A stretch of DNA of 64,000 bases, taken from contig NZ_CP097384.1 of assembly GCF_024584705.1 (NCBI RefSeq), positions 5,890,001 through 5,954,000 of the forward strand, read 5' to 3'. Shown piece after piece: positions 25,560 through 34,815 of this stretch. The notes beneath the pieces were generated by a model. It was not told where the DNA came from, did not search any database, and saw only the letters and a program-made list of their open reading frames with translations. Made by a program: the position numbers and the translations under genes. The DNA is from Blastopirellula sp. J2-11. Lineage in GTDB: Bacteria; Planctomycetota; Planctomycetia; Pirellulales; Pirellulaceae. How positions within the stretch are numbered: position 1 is the stretch's first letter; each line of letters opens with the position of its first letter.

Positions 25560-25848
25560 GCGGAACCAAGACTCCGTTCGCTACTCTTCGTAGCCCGTTG
25601 CGCGAGTTTTGAGGTTGCGCTTTTTCGAACCGATTGAACACTAGCCCGCCAGCGCCAGCGAGGGAATGCGGCTCGCCACTTCAAACCGTGTTAGAATTGC
25701 TGACCGTATTCCATCGGCTTGCGCCTCTGGCTGGTGTAACGATTTCCGGTTGATTCTGGCCCTGTTTTACCGTCCTTCATCTGTGACTTGGTCGTGTTCA
25801 ATGCTTGCTACCGAAAATAGCGCAACGGGCTATGAAGAGAAAGAGCGT
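25560..25848. repeat. REP-like hairpin element (family R1), copy d
   Basis: Outer inverted pair TCTTCGTAGCCCGTTGCGC (25585-25603) and GCGCAACGGGCTATGAAGA (25820-25838), one mismatch. Inside lie TTTTGAGGTTGCGCTTTTT, CTAGCCCGCCAGCGCCAGCG and the conserved loop GCGGCTCGCCACTTCAAACC, whose right hairpin arm has degenerated. It fills the whole gap between the DoxX-like gene and terC. Confidence 0.8.
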
Positions 25849-26643
25849 CTATCGCTTCTCAACCGGTTTACGACTCACGGTCTTCATCCGCAGATTGAGC
25901 ATTTCGACGACCAGCGCGAACGCCATGGCGAAGTAGACGTAGCCCTTGTCGAAATGGGCGCCGGTTCCTTCGGCGACCAGCATGACGCCGATCAAAATCA
26001 GAAAGCTGAGCGCCAGCATCTTCAGGGTTGGATGCCGTTCTACAAAGTTCGAGATCGGATTGGCGAAAATAATCATCACGGCGACGGCGGCGATGACCGC
26101 CGCGATCATCACATAGATCCCGGGGATGACGCCGCCGATATCTCCTTTGACCATCCCGACCGCAGTGATCACCGAGTCGAGTGAGAAGATGATGTCGAGC
26201 AGTACAATTTGCGTGATCACTCCGCTAAAGGTGATCGCCGCTTTGGGAGTCTCCGATTCTTTGTGCGGTTCATGCTCCAGCTTTTCATGAATCTCATGGA
26301 CGCTTTTCCAGATCAGAAATAGCCCGCCAAAAAAGAGGATCAGATCTTTGATAGAGACATGATTCAACTCTTCGTGCTCGGTGAGGTAATTCAGCTGGAT
26401 CCCTAGATCGGTCCAGCTGAACAGCGGAAAGGTGGCTTTCATCACCCACGATATCGTCAGCAACAGCAAGATACGCATCCCGAGCGCCGCCAATAGGCCC
26501 ACCTTGCGCGCCTTGGGACGCTCCGACTCCGGCAGTCGCCCCGAGACGATCGCAATAAAGACGATGTTATCGATCCCCAAGACGATTTCGAGCGCAGTCA
26601 GCGTTACCAGGGCGATTAAGGCTTCGATCCATGCGTCCATCAA
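25849..26643 (-). CDS. TerC family integral membrane protein
   Basis: 264 residues, seven or more membrane segments. TerC-family motifs: EIVLGIDNIVFIAIVSGRLP near residue 20, DLILFFGGLFLIWKSVHEIH near 105 and DIIFSLDSVITAVGMVKGDI near 150, with the paired membrane aspartates that mark this family. TerC proteins have been linked to tellurite resistance and, in others, to manganese export; the substrate here is not known. Its stop codon sits at the edge of repeat copy d, and no separate terminator is seen. Confidence 0.9.
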   Translation of the reverse strand: MMDAWIEALIALVTLTALEIVLGIDNIVFIAIVSGRLPESERPKARKVGLLAALGMRILLLLTISWVMKATFPLFSWTDLGIQLNYLTEHEELNHVSIKDLILFFGGLFLIWKSVHEIHEKLEHEPHKESETPKAAITFSGVITQIVLLDIIFSLDSVITAVGMVKGDIGGVIPGIYVMIAAVIAAVAVMIIFANPISNFVERHPTLKMLALSFLILIGVMLVAEGTGAHFDKGYVYFAMAFALVVEMLNLRMKTVSRKPVEKR

Positions 26644-26852
26644 GCGGCGGTCCTGTAGCGGCGAAATTGATTCTAAGGCGGTAGTTCGTCAGCGGGGCGA
26701 CGATCTTGGGCTTCTTCCCCGGCAACGCGAGTATCATAGCCCAGACTCCCTGCGGCGCATACCAAAACTCGACGGCGTTGAATTTAGGGCGGCGGCGGTT
26801 CAGAATAGATCGACCCACACCTTTTGCCCGCACTCACTCGGAATTGCCTGCT

Positions 26853-27803
26853 ATGTCTACTTTGCTCGATCGTCGTGACGCTTTTCGTTTGGCAGGCCTG
26901 GCTGGCGCCAGTTTTTGGCTCGGCGCTGCGGCAAGCCAAGCGGCGGAGACTCCGGCGACCGACGATTTTGGCATTCGCTACTGCTTGAACATGTCGACGA
27001 TCCGCGGACAAGACCTGCCGCTTGACCAGGAAGTCGAAATCGCCGCTCAGGCGGGCTACAGCGGCGTCGAACCATGGATCAGCAAGGTCGCCGCCTACCA
27101 ACAGTCGGGCGGCAGCCTAGACGACCTGCGGAAGCGGATGGAGGATCGCGGCATGCAGGTGGAAAGCGCCATCGGCTTCGCTCCATGGATTGTGGATGAC
27201 GATGCGGCCCGTAAGAAGGGTCTCGAAGACGCCCGCCGCGACATGCTGCTGATCAAGTCGCTGGGCGGTACGCGAATCGCCGCCCCCCCGTCCGGAGCGA
27301 CCAAAGGAGCGAAGTTGGATCTGCTGACCGTCGCCGATCGCTATCGCGCCTTGTGCGAAGTTGGAGAAGAAGTGGGCGTGACGCCGGAACTGGAACTGTG
27401 GGGCTTCTCGGCCAATCTCAGCCGCTTGGGAGAAGTCGCCTGCGTCGCAACCGAAGCGGCTCACCCGCGGGCTTGCATCATGCCGGACGTCTACCACATC
27501 TACAAAGGGGGATCCGATTTCTCGGGCCTCCGCGTGATCAACGGCGCGGCGATGCCGGTCTTTCACATGAACGACTACCCTGCCGATCCCCCGCGCAACA
27601 CGATCAACGATAGCGACCGCGTCTTTCCCGGCGATGGGGTCGCTCCGTTGACGCAGATCATTCGCGATCTGCACGCCGGCGGTTTCCGCGGCGCGTTTTC
27701 GTTAGAGCTGTTTAACGCCGGCTATTGGAAGCGAGACGCACTGGAAGTGGCCCAAGAGGGGTTAGCGAAGATGAAAGCGTCGGTCCGCAAGGCGATGGGT
27801 TAA
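26853..27803 (+). CDS. Tat-exported sugar phosphate isomerase/epimerase-like TIM barrel
   Basis: 316 residues from ATG 26853; the frame extends further upstream but the start at MSTLLDRRDAFRLAGLAGAS gives an export signal with a twin-arginine-like RRDAFRL. The AP-endonuclease-2/xylose-isomerase-like barrel shows VEIAAQAGYSGVEPWISKVA, GTRIAAPPSG, ELELWGFSANLSRLGE, MPDVYHIYKGG, VFHMNDYPADPP and FSLELFNAGYW, with the His/Asp/Glu set expected to bind a metal. Many such planctomycete proteins act on exported sugars or lactones; the substrate is unknown. Confidence 0.88.
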   Translation: MSTLLDRRDAFRLAGLAGASFWLGAAASQAAETPATDDFGIRYCLNMSTIRGQDLPLDQEVEIAAQAGYSGVEPWISKVAAYQQSGGSLDDLRKRMEDRGMQVESAIGFAPWIVDDDAARKKGLEDARRDMLLIKSLGGTRIAAPPSGATKGAKLDLLTVADRYRALCEVGEEVGVTPELELWGFSANLSRLGEVACVATEAAHPRACIMPDVYHIYKGGSDFSGLRVINGAAMPVFHMNDYPADPPRNTINDSDRVFPGDGVAPLTQIIRDLHAGGFRGAFSLELFNAGYWKRDALEVAQEGLAKMKASVRKAMG

Positions 27804-27815
27804 AGCGCCGCCGAT

Positions 27816-28529
27816 CTACTCCTCTCTGGCGAAGCGGCAGTTGGTGACGTACCACTCGTAGTCAAAATCACTTCCTTTCGTGCCGGCCAAACGACACATC
27901 TCCACCGCGATCTCACGATGGAGATCGCCAGCGGTCGCGTCAAAGATGCAGGTCGTGTAGGGCCTGCCGGCGTCGTAGCGAGTTTGCGCGACGCGTAAAA
28001 ACTTGAAGTGCGGCTTGGGGCTCTGATGCTCTTGCAGCCATTTGACAGGGGCCAAGCCTGTGAATTCGCCAAACTTCTCCAGCGCTTCGGGGTTTTCGCT
28101 GTAGTAGACGTTGAGATTGCCATCCAGCGCAACGCGGCCTCCCGGCGCCAACGTGAGTTGATGCGCCTCTTGCGAATTCTCCACCACCAACGGCAACCAG
28201 GCCGAGGCGAACTTCACGGCGTTGCTTTCAATCGCTTGCGCAGTGATCAAGTCGTGAGCGACGCCGGTGGCGCCCAAAACGCCGGAGAGGATCAACCCAG
28301 CGGTCGCGACTCCTTTACCGGTCAGATGATCGCTGTTGGCGATGTTGCGCAGTGCGATCAAAGCGACGATCACGCCGACAATCGGCACGAACCAAAAAAT
28401 TTGGTTGGAAATCGCGAGAATGGAAGCGAACCCCAAAATGACCGCGGCGATCGCTGCGCGACTCGGTTCGCGATAATTGACGAGGTCTTCGTTTCCGGCG
28501 GAAAGTTCTGGAGAGGAGAATTCGGTCAT
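27816..28529 (-). CDS. DUF4190-type membrane protein
   Basis: 237 residues from ATG 28529 (MTEFSSPELSAGNEDLVNYR). Residues 27-90 hold two to three membrane helices with the DUF4190-like pattern AIAAVILGFASILAISNQIF, VIVALIALRNI and GKGVATAGLILSGVLG. The remaining 150 residues form a soluble domain with no recognised family. It is the last gene of a leftward run with a CvpA-like protein, a GspE-like protein and PilT. Confidence 0.75.
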   Translation of the reverse strand: MTEFSSPELSAGNEDLVNYREPSRAAIAAVILGFASILAISNQIFWFVPIVGVIVALIALRNIANSDHLTGKGVATAGLILSGVLGATGVAHDLITAQAIESNAVKFASAWLPLVVENSQEAHQLTLAPGGRVALDGNLNVYYSENPEALEKFGEFTGLAPVKWLQEHQSPKPHFKFLRVAQTRYDAGRPYTTCIFDATAGDLHREIAVEMCRLAGTKGSDFDYEWYVTNCRFAREE

Positions 28530-28559
28530 TGTTTCACAACAAAGCAAGTCCACGAAAAG

Positions 28560-29147
28560 TTACGGGGTGACGAACAATCCGTCTTTTGTCTTCAATTCGG
28601 CTGCACGTTTCACGCGCGAGTCAGCGTATGCTTCGGTGTCGAAAGGAGCGCCTAACAACCCCATTCCCAACTTGGAAGGAAATTCAACATACCATTTGGC
28701 GTACATGATGCCGCCGGTACGAACGAATCCGCTCTGGCCGACCATCGTTTGAAAGCCGTCGGCTCCGACAGGCGCGGAAAAGAACGTGAAGATGCACCAG
28801 CACAAAAAGGTGCAACAAGCTCCGCCGCAAAAAAGGTAGTCAGTCGCCTGCTCGACGGGACCGCCGCCGATACGGACCGGCACCGGCGACAGCTTGTCGG
28901 TGATCGCTCGGCTGATCCCGAAAAACACGAGGAATAAAACCCATATCGACAAAAACTCCGCGAAGTAATACATCCCGTCGTATAGGCCCACCAGCAAATT
29001 GGCCAATGGCGTCGAATAGTTGAACGCGGCGACGCCGGCGAAGGTGATGTTAAACATCATCAACGCGCAGCTCCAAAAGCCTTGATTGAACGTCAAAGCG
29101 ATGAACGCGAAGACCAGGATGATCAAGACGATAAAGTTCATATCCAT
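28560..29147 (-). CDS. CvpA-like membrane protein
   Basis: 195 residues with four membrane segments. The arrangement MNFIVLIILVFAFIALTFNQ, GFWSCALMMF, ANLLVGLYDGMYYFAEFLS and WVLFLVFFGISRAITDKL resembles CvpA/colicin V production family proteins, although similarity is loose. An unusual cysteine cluster, FCGGACCTFLCWC, lies in the fourth helix. Located between the GspE-like gene (40 bases upstream) and the DUF4190-type gene. Confidence 0.6.
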   Translation of the reverse strand: MDMNFIVLIILVFAFIALTFNQGFWSCALMMFNITFAGVAAFNYSTPLANLLVGLYDGMYYFAEFLSIWVLFLVFFGISRAITDKLSPVPVRIGGGPVEQATDYLFCGGACCTFLCWCIFTFFSAPVGADGFQTMVGQSGFVRTGGIMYAKWYVEFPSKLGMGLLGAPFDTEAYADSRVKRAAELKTKDGLFVTP

Positions 29148-29186
29148 GGCGAGATCGCCTTTCTGAGCATCAGGCTCTCGAAAATT

Positions 29187-30935
29187 CTATTCTTTCAGTG
29201 CGCGACCAACTTCTTCCAGCGACGTGACGCCGCTGACGGCCAGCAATATGCCTTCCTCTTGCATCGTGCGATTGCCGGCCTGTTTGGCGGCGGCGCGCAA
29301 CGTTTCGAGACGCGGTTGCGATACGAGCGCTTTGCGGAAGGCGTCATCGACTTTGACAAGTTCAAAGATCCCGACGCGTCCATAGAAACCGAGGCCGCCG
29401 CACTTGGTGCAGATCGACTTGGGATCTTCTGGATTAGGTTTTCCTGCTCGATAGAGCGTGTCGACGCGCCCGGCCGGAATTCCCAGCTTTTGCAACATTT
29501 GCGGAGTCGGCTGAAACGGCTCGCGACACTTGTCGCACAAGCGACGGCAAAGCCGCATGTTGAGCGAAGCGAGCATCGCTTTGGCGAATTCTTTCGGCTC
29601 AGCGCCGATCGCCATGACGCGCAAAATCGCTTCGACCGCCTCTTTGGCCCGGGTGGTCGTAAACAGCAAGTTCTTTTCTTGCGCCCGCTCGATCAAAATT
29701 TCCATCGTCGTCGCATTGTCGATCTCGCGAAACACAAGCACGTCGGGCTGCTTACGAATCAACGCCGGCAGCAAACTCTCCTGCGTCACCTTCGCCGGAT
29801 CGTACTCCACCATCGTGACATTCAGGATATCAGGCTCGTTCGCCGTCGTCTTTTCGAGACCGGTGAAGTCGCGAACCAAGCGGTCCGTGGAGTTCAGACC
29901 GATCGAATAGAGCGTCGAGAGTCCTCCTTCCGGCCGCGCCGAAAAGATAAAGAGCCCGTGCGTTTCCAGCATCAACTCTTTGACTTCTTCGAGCAGCTTT
30001 TCACGCATGCCCAGGTCGATCAGCGTCGCCAGCTTCGGATCGTTTCCCGAAAATTCCAGCAAGACCCGCTCGCCGGTGGGAACCCCTTGGCTAGAAATCT
30101 TGCAGACATATTTTTTCTTCTCGCAGTTGGCGCCAAACGTCCCTTGTTGCCGCGAACGACGATCCTCGGGCTTCAGGTTGGCGAGCAGTTTCATTAAGGC
30201 CAGCATTAAATCGCTTGATTCGCGATCGCGCGCTTCGCCGGCATGCCAGACGCCGTCGATAAAGTACTTCATCACGACGGTGTCTTTGCCGTAATCCATC
30301 AAGATCTTGCTGGAACGCCGCTCGTTCATTTCGGCGATCAGCTCTTTGACCCAGACATAGGCGTCCGGCGCTTTACGCGCGTTATAAAGATTGGCGTTGT
30401 TCTTTTCGCCGTCTCCCCCTTGGGCGACCAACTCGACGCTGGGCCCCATTTCCCACGCCTCTTTGCGTTCGGCGGCAAGTTTGCCGCCGGATAAGTTGGA
30501 CATGACGAACCGAATATGGTCCGCTGTCATCACGCGCAAATGCGGATCGAGCATCCCATTCCGCTTGTTGATATAGAGCCCCAGCGGCACCGCGTAGAGC
30601 GCCACGGCAAACAGAAAGCCGACAAAAAACGGCACCAGCGCGACAAACGCCCAACTCAGCAAAAAGAAGGGCCAAAAATTGGCCGCAACCCACACGTTTT
30701 GGGGCAGCTTTAGTTTCTCACAATCTTCGCTGATCCAAGTCGTGGAATAGACCCAACAAAGAAAGAGACACCACAACAGGAAGAGCATGACCGGATTGAC
30801 GAAGCCGTATTGGCCCGGCTCTCCGATCCTGGGCCCCGTCGGCGCAGCATCCTGCGCCAGAGCGTAGACCGGCGTCAAAGCAACGACCGCAATTGCCGCC
30901 GCCGCGAGTGAGATAAGCGAAGAAGTGCGCTGCAT
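29187..30935 (-). CDS. Membrane-anchored GspE/PilB-family protein with degenerate ATP site
   Basis: 582 residues. An N-terminal signal-like segment (1-28) and three membrane helices (about 47-63 and 86-120) precede a T2SSE/GspE domain. The N2-type subdomain (190-300) and the C-terminal zinc site are kept: CDKC at 467-470 and CTKC at 509-512 followed by GGLGFYGRVGIFE. The Walker A region, normally GPTGSGKTTTLY, reads SARPEGGLSTLYS (332-344), without the GK[ST] lysine. The Walker B region PDVLVFREIDNATT (397-410) is altered from the usual GEIRD. It therefore probably does not hydrolyse ATP. It overlaps the intact PilT gene by one base (TAATG), so the two are translationally coupled and may act as a complex. 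Confidence 0.85.
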   Translation of the reverse strand: MQRTSSLISLAAAAIAVVALTPVYALAQDAAPTGPRIGEPGQYGFVNPVMLFLLWCLFLCWVYSTTWISEDCEKLKLPQNVWVAANFWPFFLLSWAFVALVPFFVGFLFAVALYAVPLGLYINKRNGMLDPHLRVMTADHIRFVMSNLSGGKLAAERKEAWEMGPSVELVAQGGDGEKNNANLYNARKAPDAYVWVKELIAEMNERRSSKILMDYGKDTVVMKYFIDGVWHAGEARDRESSDLMLALMKLLANLKPEDRRSRQQGTFGANCEKKKYVCKISSQGVPTGERVLLEFSGNDPKLATLIDLGMREKLLEEVKELMLETHGLFIFSARPEGGLSTLYSIGLNSTDRLVRDFTGLEKTTANEPDILNVTMVEYDPAKVTQESLLPALIRKQPDVLVFREIDNATTMEILIERAQEKNLLFTTTRAKEAVEAILRVMAIGAEPKEFAKAMLASLNMRLCRRLCDKCREPFQPTPQMLQKLGIPAGRVDTLYRAGKPNPEDPKSICTKCGGLGFYGRVGIFELVKVDDAFRKALVSQPRLETLRAAAKQAGNRTMQEEGILLAVSGVTSLEEVGRALKE

Positions 30936-32080
30936 TAGACCATACCAGGTTGCGAAACATTGATGCCTTTGAGCGACATCTTCAAAGCTTCCAAATTCGG
31001 CGCGATGGCGAAAGCGGTTTCGCGATCGATCAGGTCGTCTTCGATCAGCTTTTTCAAGCTCATCGTAAAGTCCTGCATGCCATCGTCTTTGCCGATTCGG
31101 ATCGCGTCGGGCAGTTTGCTGTCTTTGCCTTCCAGAATTAGCTTCTGCACCATCGGCGTCATTGTCATGATCTCGACCGTCGGCACGCGACCGACCCCGG
31201 GCTTGATCGATTTTAACAGCTTCTGAGCGACGATGCCGCGCATATTGAACGCCATGGCGCTGCGGATCGAACCATGCATTTCTTCCGGGAATAAGTCGAG
31301 AATACGACCGATCGTGCTCGGAGCGCTTGAAGCGTGAATCGTCCCAAACACCAAGTGACCGGTTTCCGCCGCGTGAATCGCGGTCAGGAACGTTTCTTGA
31401 TCACGCATTTCGCCGATGAGGATGATGTCGGGATCTTCACGCACCGCGTGCCCCATCGCGATTTCAAAATTCTTGACGTCCTGCCCAATCTCGCGCTGGT
31501 TGATCAGGCACTTGTCTTCGGAGTAGACAAATTCGATCGGGTCTTCCAGGGTCAGGATATGCTTCGAATAGTTCGCATTGATCCAGTTCAGCATCGACGC
31601 GATCGTCGTACTTTTACCAGAACCGGTCACGCCGGCCAGCAGCACCATGCCCTGGTCGAACTTGCACAGCGACTCCATGATCGGCGGCAGATTCAAACCA
31701 TCAAACTGGGGAATCCAGTTGTTAATACGCCGCGCGACCAGGCCAAGATTGCCCAACTGCGTCAGCATGTTCACACGAAATCGCCAGCGCACTCCATCGA
31801 CCTGAATCTGGTGGGCGAAGTCCGCTCCCCCGTTTTCTTCCAAAATCTTTTTGTTACGCTCATCCAGCAGCGGCAACAACAAGCGAACCATCTCTTCCGC
31901 TTCGACCGGCTCTCGATTCAACTCGCGCAGCGTACCGCTGATGCGCACGATCGGCGGTCGCCCGACCTTCATGTGCAAGTCGGAGCCTTCCAGCTTGACG
32001 CAGGCCCGGAAGATCTTGTCGACCTCCAATTCCTCGCGCTTTTGTAGGTATTTGTTTTTTAGTTCTTCAGGGGTCGACAT
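30935..32080 (-). CDS. PilT-like secretion/twitching ATPase
   Basis: 381 residues; GGAG precedes ATG 32080. All ATPase motifs are intact: Walker A GVTGSGKSTT, the Asp box TLEDPIEF, Walker B PDIILIGEMRD and the His box TGHLVFGTIHAS, plus the PilT-type AIRIGKDDGMQDFTMSLKKL near the C-terminus (the usual AIREGK-type sequence is AIRIGK here). PilT ATPases power pilus retraction. The gene leads the run that contains the GspE-like pseudo-ATPase; no pilin or pilus assembly genes lie beside it, although the DUF1559 genes at 33.7-36.2 kb encode pilin-like N-termini. Confidence 0.92.
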   Translation of the reverse strand: MSTPEELKNKYLQKREELEVDKIFRACVKLEGSDLHMKVGRPPIVRISGTLRELNREPVEAEEMVRLLLPLLDERNKKILEENGGADFAHQIQVDGVRWRFRVNMLTQLGNLGLVARRINNWIPQFDGLNLPPIMESLCKFDQGMVLLAGVTGSGKSTTIASMLNWINANYSKHILTLEDPIEFVYSEDKCLINQREIGQDVKNFEIAMGHAVREDPDIILIGEMRDQETFLTAIHAAETGHLVFGTIHASSAPSTIGRILDLFPEEMHGSIRSAMAFNMRGIVAQKLLKSIKPGVGRVPTVEIMTMTPMVQKLILEGKDSKLPDAIRIGKDDGMQDFTMSLKKLIEDDLIDRETAFAIAPNLEALKMSLKGINVSQPGMV

Positions 32081-32103
32081 CTGTTCGTTCTCCGTCCTGT
32101 CCG

Positions 32104-32874
32104 TTAGATCCGCACCGCGACTCCGCGCTCGGCCATGATCCGCTTGGTTTCCGCAATCGTAAATTCGCCGAAATGAAAGATGCTGGCCGCCAGCGCCGCA
32201 TCGGCTTTCCCCTGTTGAATCGCGTCGGCCAGATGCTCGGGCTTGCCGGCGCCGCCGCTCGCGACCACCGGAATCGAGACCGCCTGGCTAACTGCTTTCG
32301 TCACTTCAAGATCGTATCCGTCTTTGGAGCCGTCGCAGTCCATGCTGGTCAGCACAATCTCACCGGCGCCGAGCTCTTCTACAACTTTCGCCCACGATAC
32401 CGCTTCGAGTCCGGTCGGCGTGCGGCCGCCGTTGATGTGGACTTCCCAGATATCTTCACCCTCTTCATTTTTGACCCGCTTCGGATCGATGTTGACCACG
32501 ATGCACTGACTGCCAAAGCGCCGCGCCGCTTCTCGGACAAACTCGGGGTTTTTACAGGCCGCCGAATTGATCGAGACTTTGTCGCTACCGGCATTAAGTA
32601 AAGCGCGAATATCTTCAATCGTACGGATCCCGCCCCCCACGGTCAGCGGCATAAATACCTGCTCCGCCGTTCGTTGCACCACGTCCAGCATAATCGCGCG
32701 CTCTTCGTGACTGGCGCAAATGTCCAAAAAGACCAGTTCGTCGGCGCCTTCTTGCTCATACCGCGAAGCGACTTGCACAGGGTCGCCGGCATCGCGCAGG
32801 TTGACGAAATTGGTTCCTTTCACGACGCGACCGCGATCGACGTCGAGACAAGGAATCACGCGATGAGCCAGCAT
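32104..32874 (-). CDS. hisF: Imidazole glycerol phosphate synthase subunit HisF
   Basis: 256 residues, standard HisF length. Motifs: [20 protein letters not shown] (catalytic Asp11-type region), [61 protein letters not shown] (Asp130-type) and [20 protein letters not shown]. It closes the imidazole ring in histidine synthesis with HisH, which is not in this window. It starts the leftward run before pilT, with 23 bases between. Confidence 0.97.
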   Translation of the reverse strand: MLAHRVIPCLDVDRGRVVKGTNFVNLRDAGDPVQVASRYEQEGADELVFLDICASHEERAIMLDVVQRTAEQVFMPLTVGGGIRTIEDIRALLNAGSDKVSINSAACKNPEFVREAARRFGSQCIVVNIDPKRVKNEEGEDIWEVHINGGRTPTGLEAVSWAKVVEELGAGEIVLTSMDCDGSKDGYDLEVTKAVSQAVSIPVVASGGAGKPEHLADAIQQGKADAALAASIFHFGEFTIAETKRIMAERGVAVRI

Positions 32875-33130
32875 CGGCGACTTTCGAGTTAAATAGTTGC
32901 GTAAGCGGGAGTTCCGACCAGCCGCCAGCAGAAGTTTGGCGACCGAAGAGGTGCAAATCTACTGTAAGCCGAGTCAGGGAAAGGGTCAACTAACCCAGCC
33001 CCCTTCCTAACGCCGATCTGGCCGATTTACCTGGGCTTTGCCACACAGCCAAAGGCGCCACCGCCTGGCTTGCCGAGCACCGCTTTGGGATGATGGATCG
33101 TCAAATTCTAATTTCAAGCTCTCCCAAAAG

Positions 33131-33385
33131 TGGGACAGGACCGGTGGGACAGGACCGGTGGGACAGGACCGGTGGGACAGGACCGGTGGGACAGGACCGG
33201 TGGGACAGGACCGGTGGGACAGGACCGGTGGGACAGGACCGGTAGGACAGGACTGGTAGGACAGGACTGGTGGGACAGGACTGGTGGGACAGGACTGGTG
33301 GGACAGGACTGGTGGGACAGGACTGGTAGGACAGGACTGGTAGGACAGGACTGGTAGGACAGGACTGGTAGGACAGGACCGGACC
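33131..33385. repeat. 14-bp tandem repeat (minisatellite), about 18 copies
   Basis: Unit TGGGACAGGACCGG in the first half; variants TGGGACAGGACTGG and TAGGACAGGACTGG are grouped in blocks in the second half, with ACCGG again at the very end. Block-wise variants indicate repeated local duplication. Confidence 0.95.
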
Positions 33386-33664
33386 GCGATATTTTTTTAT
33401 CAAGCCGCCCAGGTTGCCTAGGTGGTGGTTGGGAGTTGCGATTAGCACAGGCAGTACTACGGGGTTAGGTGATAGGGGGGGCGGCGTCAGGCTGCGTCCT
33501 GCTGATGCCGGTTCCCTTCCGACTCCTAATCGACCAGAATTCCGTCCGCTTTGTCCAGCGACAAAATTCGGCGTAAACCACCAGGCCAAGCCGGAGACGC
33601 TTGAAAGAACGATCGCAATGACCCGTCAAACGTCAGCGCCCTCCGTCAATCCTCCTCAGGTCAT

Positions 33665-33702
33665 AAAAAAAGCTCGCGAGCACCCTTTGGCGCTCGCGAG
33701 CT
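33665..33702 (-). terminator. Terminator of DUF1559 gene 1
   Basis: AGCTCGCGAGC/GCTCGCGAGCT stem with a T7 run on the minus strand. Confidence 0.9.
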
Positions 33703-33750
33703 GTATTTTGCTGTTCATCGCATCGCTGCCCCGCGGGGCGAGCAAGTCGA

Positions 33751-34815
33751 TTAATATTCGCCGATGACTTGGCCGTCGTTGCGGATGCCAAGCTTTTGGT
33801 AGACGCCCAACTCCAAGGCGGTGCCCAAGGTCACAGCCTCATTGTAGTCCTCAACACCCTTAATCGGAAAGCTCGCTGTCGTCGTGCCAATATTGAACTG
33901 AATCGTTTCGGCAATGGACTTTACCGAAGCGTCACCCATCGTAAACTGCGTCACGCCCGGGTGATTGCTGCTGAAGCCGCCCCACGGGTTATAGGTGCTG
34001 CTCTTTTGATCCTTGAAGTTTGGCGGAGTACCGACGGTACCCATCGAATTGCCAGAATCCGCATCAGCGGCAGAGAAAGCATTGCTGGTTCCCCGAATTG
34101 CGGATGTGCCAACCCATGTCCCGGCAGCGCTGTATTCAGCTCGCTCGCCGACTAGGAAGGTGTTGCTCGTACCGTCGGTCATGGACTGGAAACCGGTCTT
34201 GCTTTGAGCATACATCACGCCGTTGTTCTTTTGATTTTGCGCGTCAAAGATGCCGGCGCAAGCGACGTAATTGGACGTGCTGCTCTGAAAGTCGTCTGTC
34301 GAGTCAAAAGGACGAACCGGAGTGGGCGGGCATTGGCCTGTAACGGTGCCAAACTTTACGACACGGCAAGAGGGCAAAATAGCCGCGGTATCGCTGGGAC
34401 AGCGGAACGCGTCAATCTCGGATTGGAGGGCCGACTCCAGTGCCGAACCGCTTGTCGCAAGCGGAATCGCGACGCTCAGGTTCCGGCTGGAAACTCCCAG
34501 CGTGTCATACCGGTTGTTCTGTTCGATTTGCGGCAAGATCAACGCTGCCCAGCCCCACGTATCCACAGTGGACGAAGGTGTGGAGTTCGTGAAATCCAGC
34601 CCACCACTGGGGAAGGTCTTGAAAGTGTCAGCGTAGTTATGGCAAGCCAAACCAAGCTGCTTCAGGTTGTTCGTGCAGTTAATGCGGCGAGCCGCTTCAC
34701 GGGCTTGCTGAACGGCCGGTAATAATAGTGCGATCAACACGCCGATGATGGCGATAACGACCAGAAGTTCGACGAGTGTAAAACCTCGTCGGCGCGTAAC
34801 AAGAGCGATAGACAT
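33751..34815 (-). CDS. DUF1559 protein with type IV pilin-like N-terminus (paralogue 1)
   Basis: 354 residues from ATG 34815 ([20 protein letters not shown]). [11 protein letters not shown] is a prepilin-type cleavage/methylation site (G/F), followed by the hydrophobic helix [19 protein letters not shown] and EAARRINCTNNLKQLGLACH, all standard for DUF1559. The C-terminal domain ends in GDASVKSIAETIQF and GIRNDGQVIGEY; the family has an H-X9-DG motif, represented here by HPGVTQFTMGDASV. These are abundant exported pseudopilin-like proteins of planctomycetes with unknown function. The paralogue at 35163-36215 lies 347 bases upstream on the same strand. Confidence 0.9.
   Translation of the reverse strand: MSIALVTRRRGFTLVELLVVIAIIGVLIALLLPAVQQAREAARRINCTNNLKQLGLACHNYADTFKTFPSGGLDFTNSTPSSTVDTWGWAALILPQIEQNNRYDTLGVSSRNLSVAIPLATSGSALESALQSEIDAFRCPSDTAAILPSCRVVKFGTVTGQCPPTPVRPFDSTDDFQSSTSNYVACAGIFDAQNQKNNGVMYAQSKTGFQSMTDGTSNTFLVGERAEYSAAGTWVGTSAIRGTSNAFSAADADSGNSMGTVGTPPNFKDQKSSTYNPWGGFSSNHPGVTQFTMGDASVKSIAETIQFNIGTTTASFPIKGVEDYNEAVTLGTALELGVYQKLGIRNDGQVIGEY

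Larger units (their letters stand above)
32875..33750. other. Gene-free region with minisatellite
   Basis: About 875 bases between hisF and the first DUF1559 gene. It contains the 14-bp minisatellite (33131-33385) and a terminator (33665-33702). Open frames through the minisatellite encode only WDRTGGTGPVGQD-type repeats and are not believable genes. Confidence 0.7.

Noticed and set aside
33131-33385. CRISPR array
   Set aside because: Units are contiguous 14-bp repeats without spacers and no cas genes are near.
33101-33589. Frames coding WDRTGGTGP-type repeats across the minisatellite
   Set aside because: The 14-bp unit is not a multiple of three, so all frames cycle through the same low-complexity peptide; no start signals.
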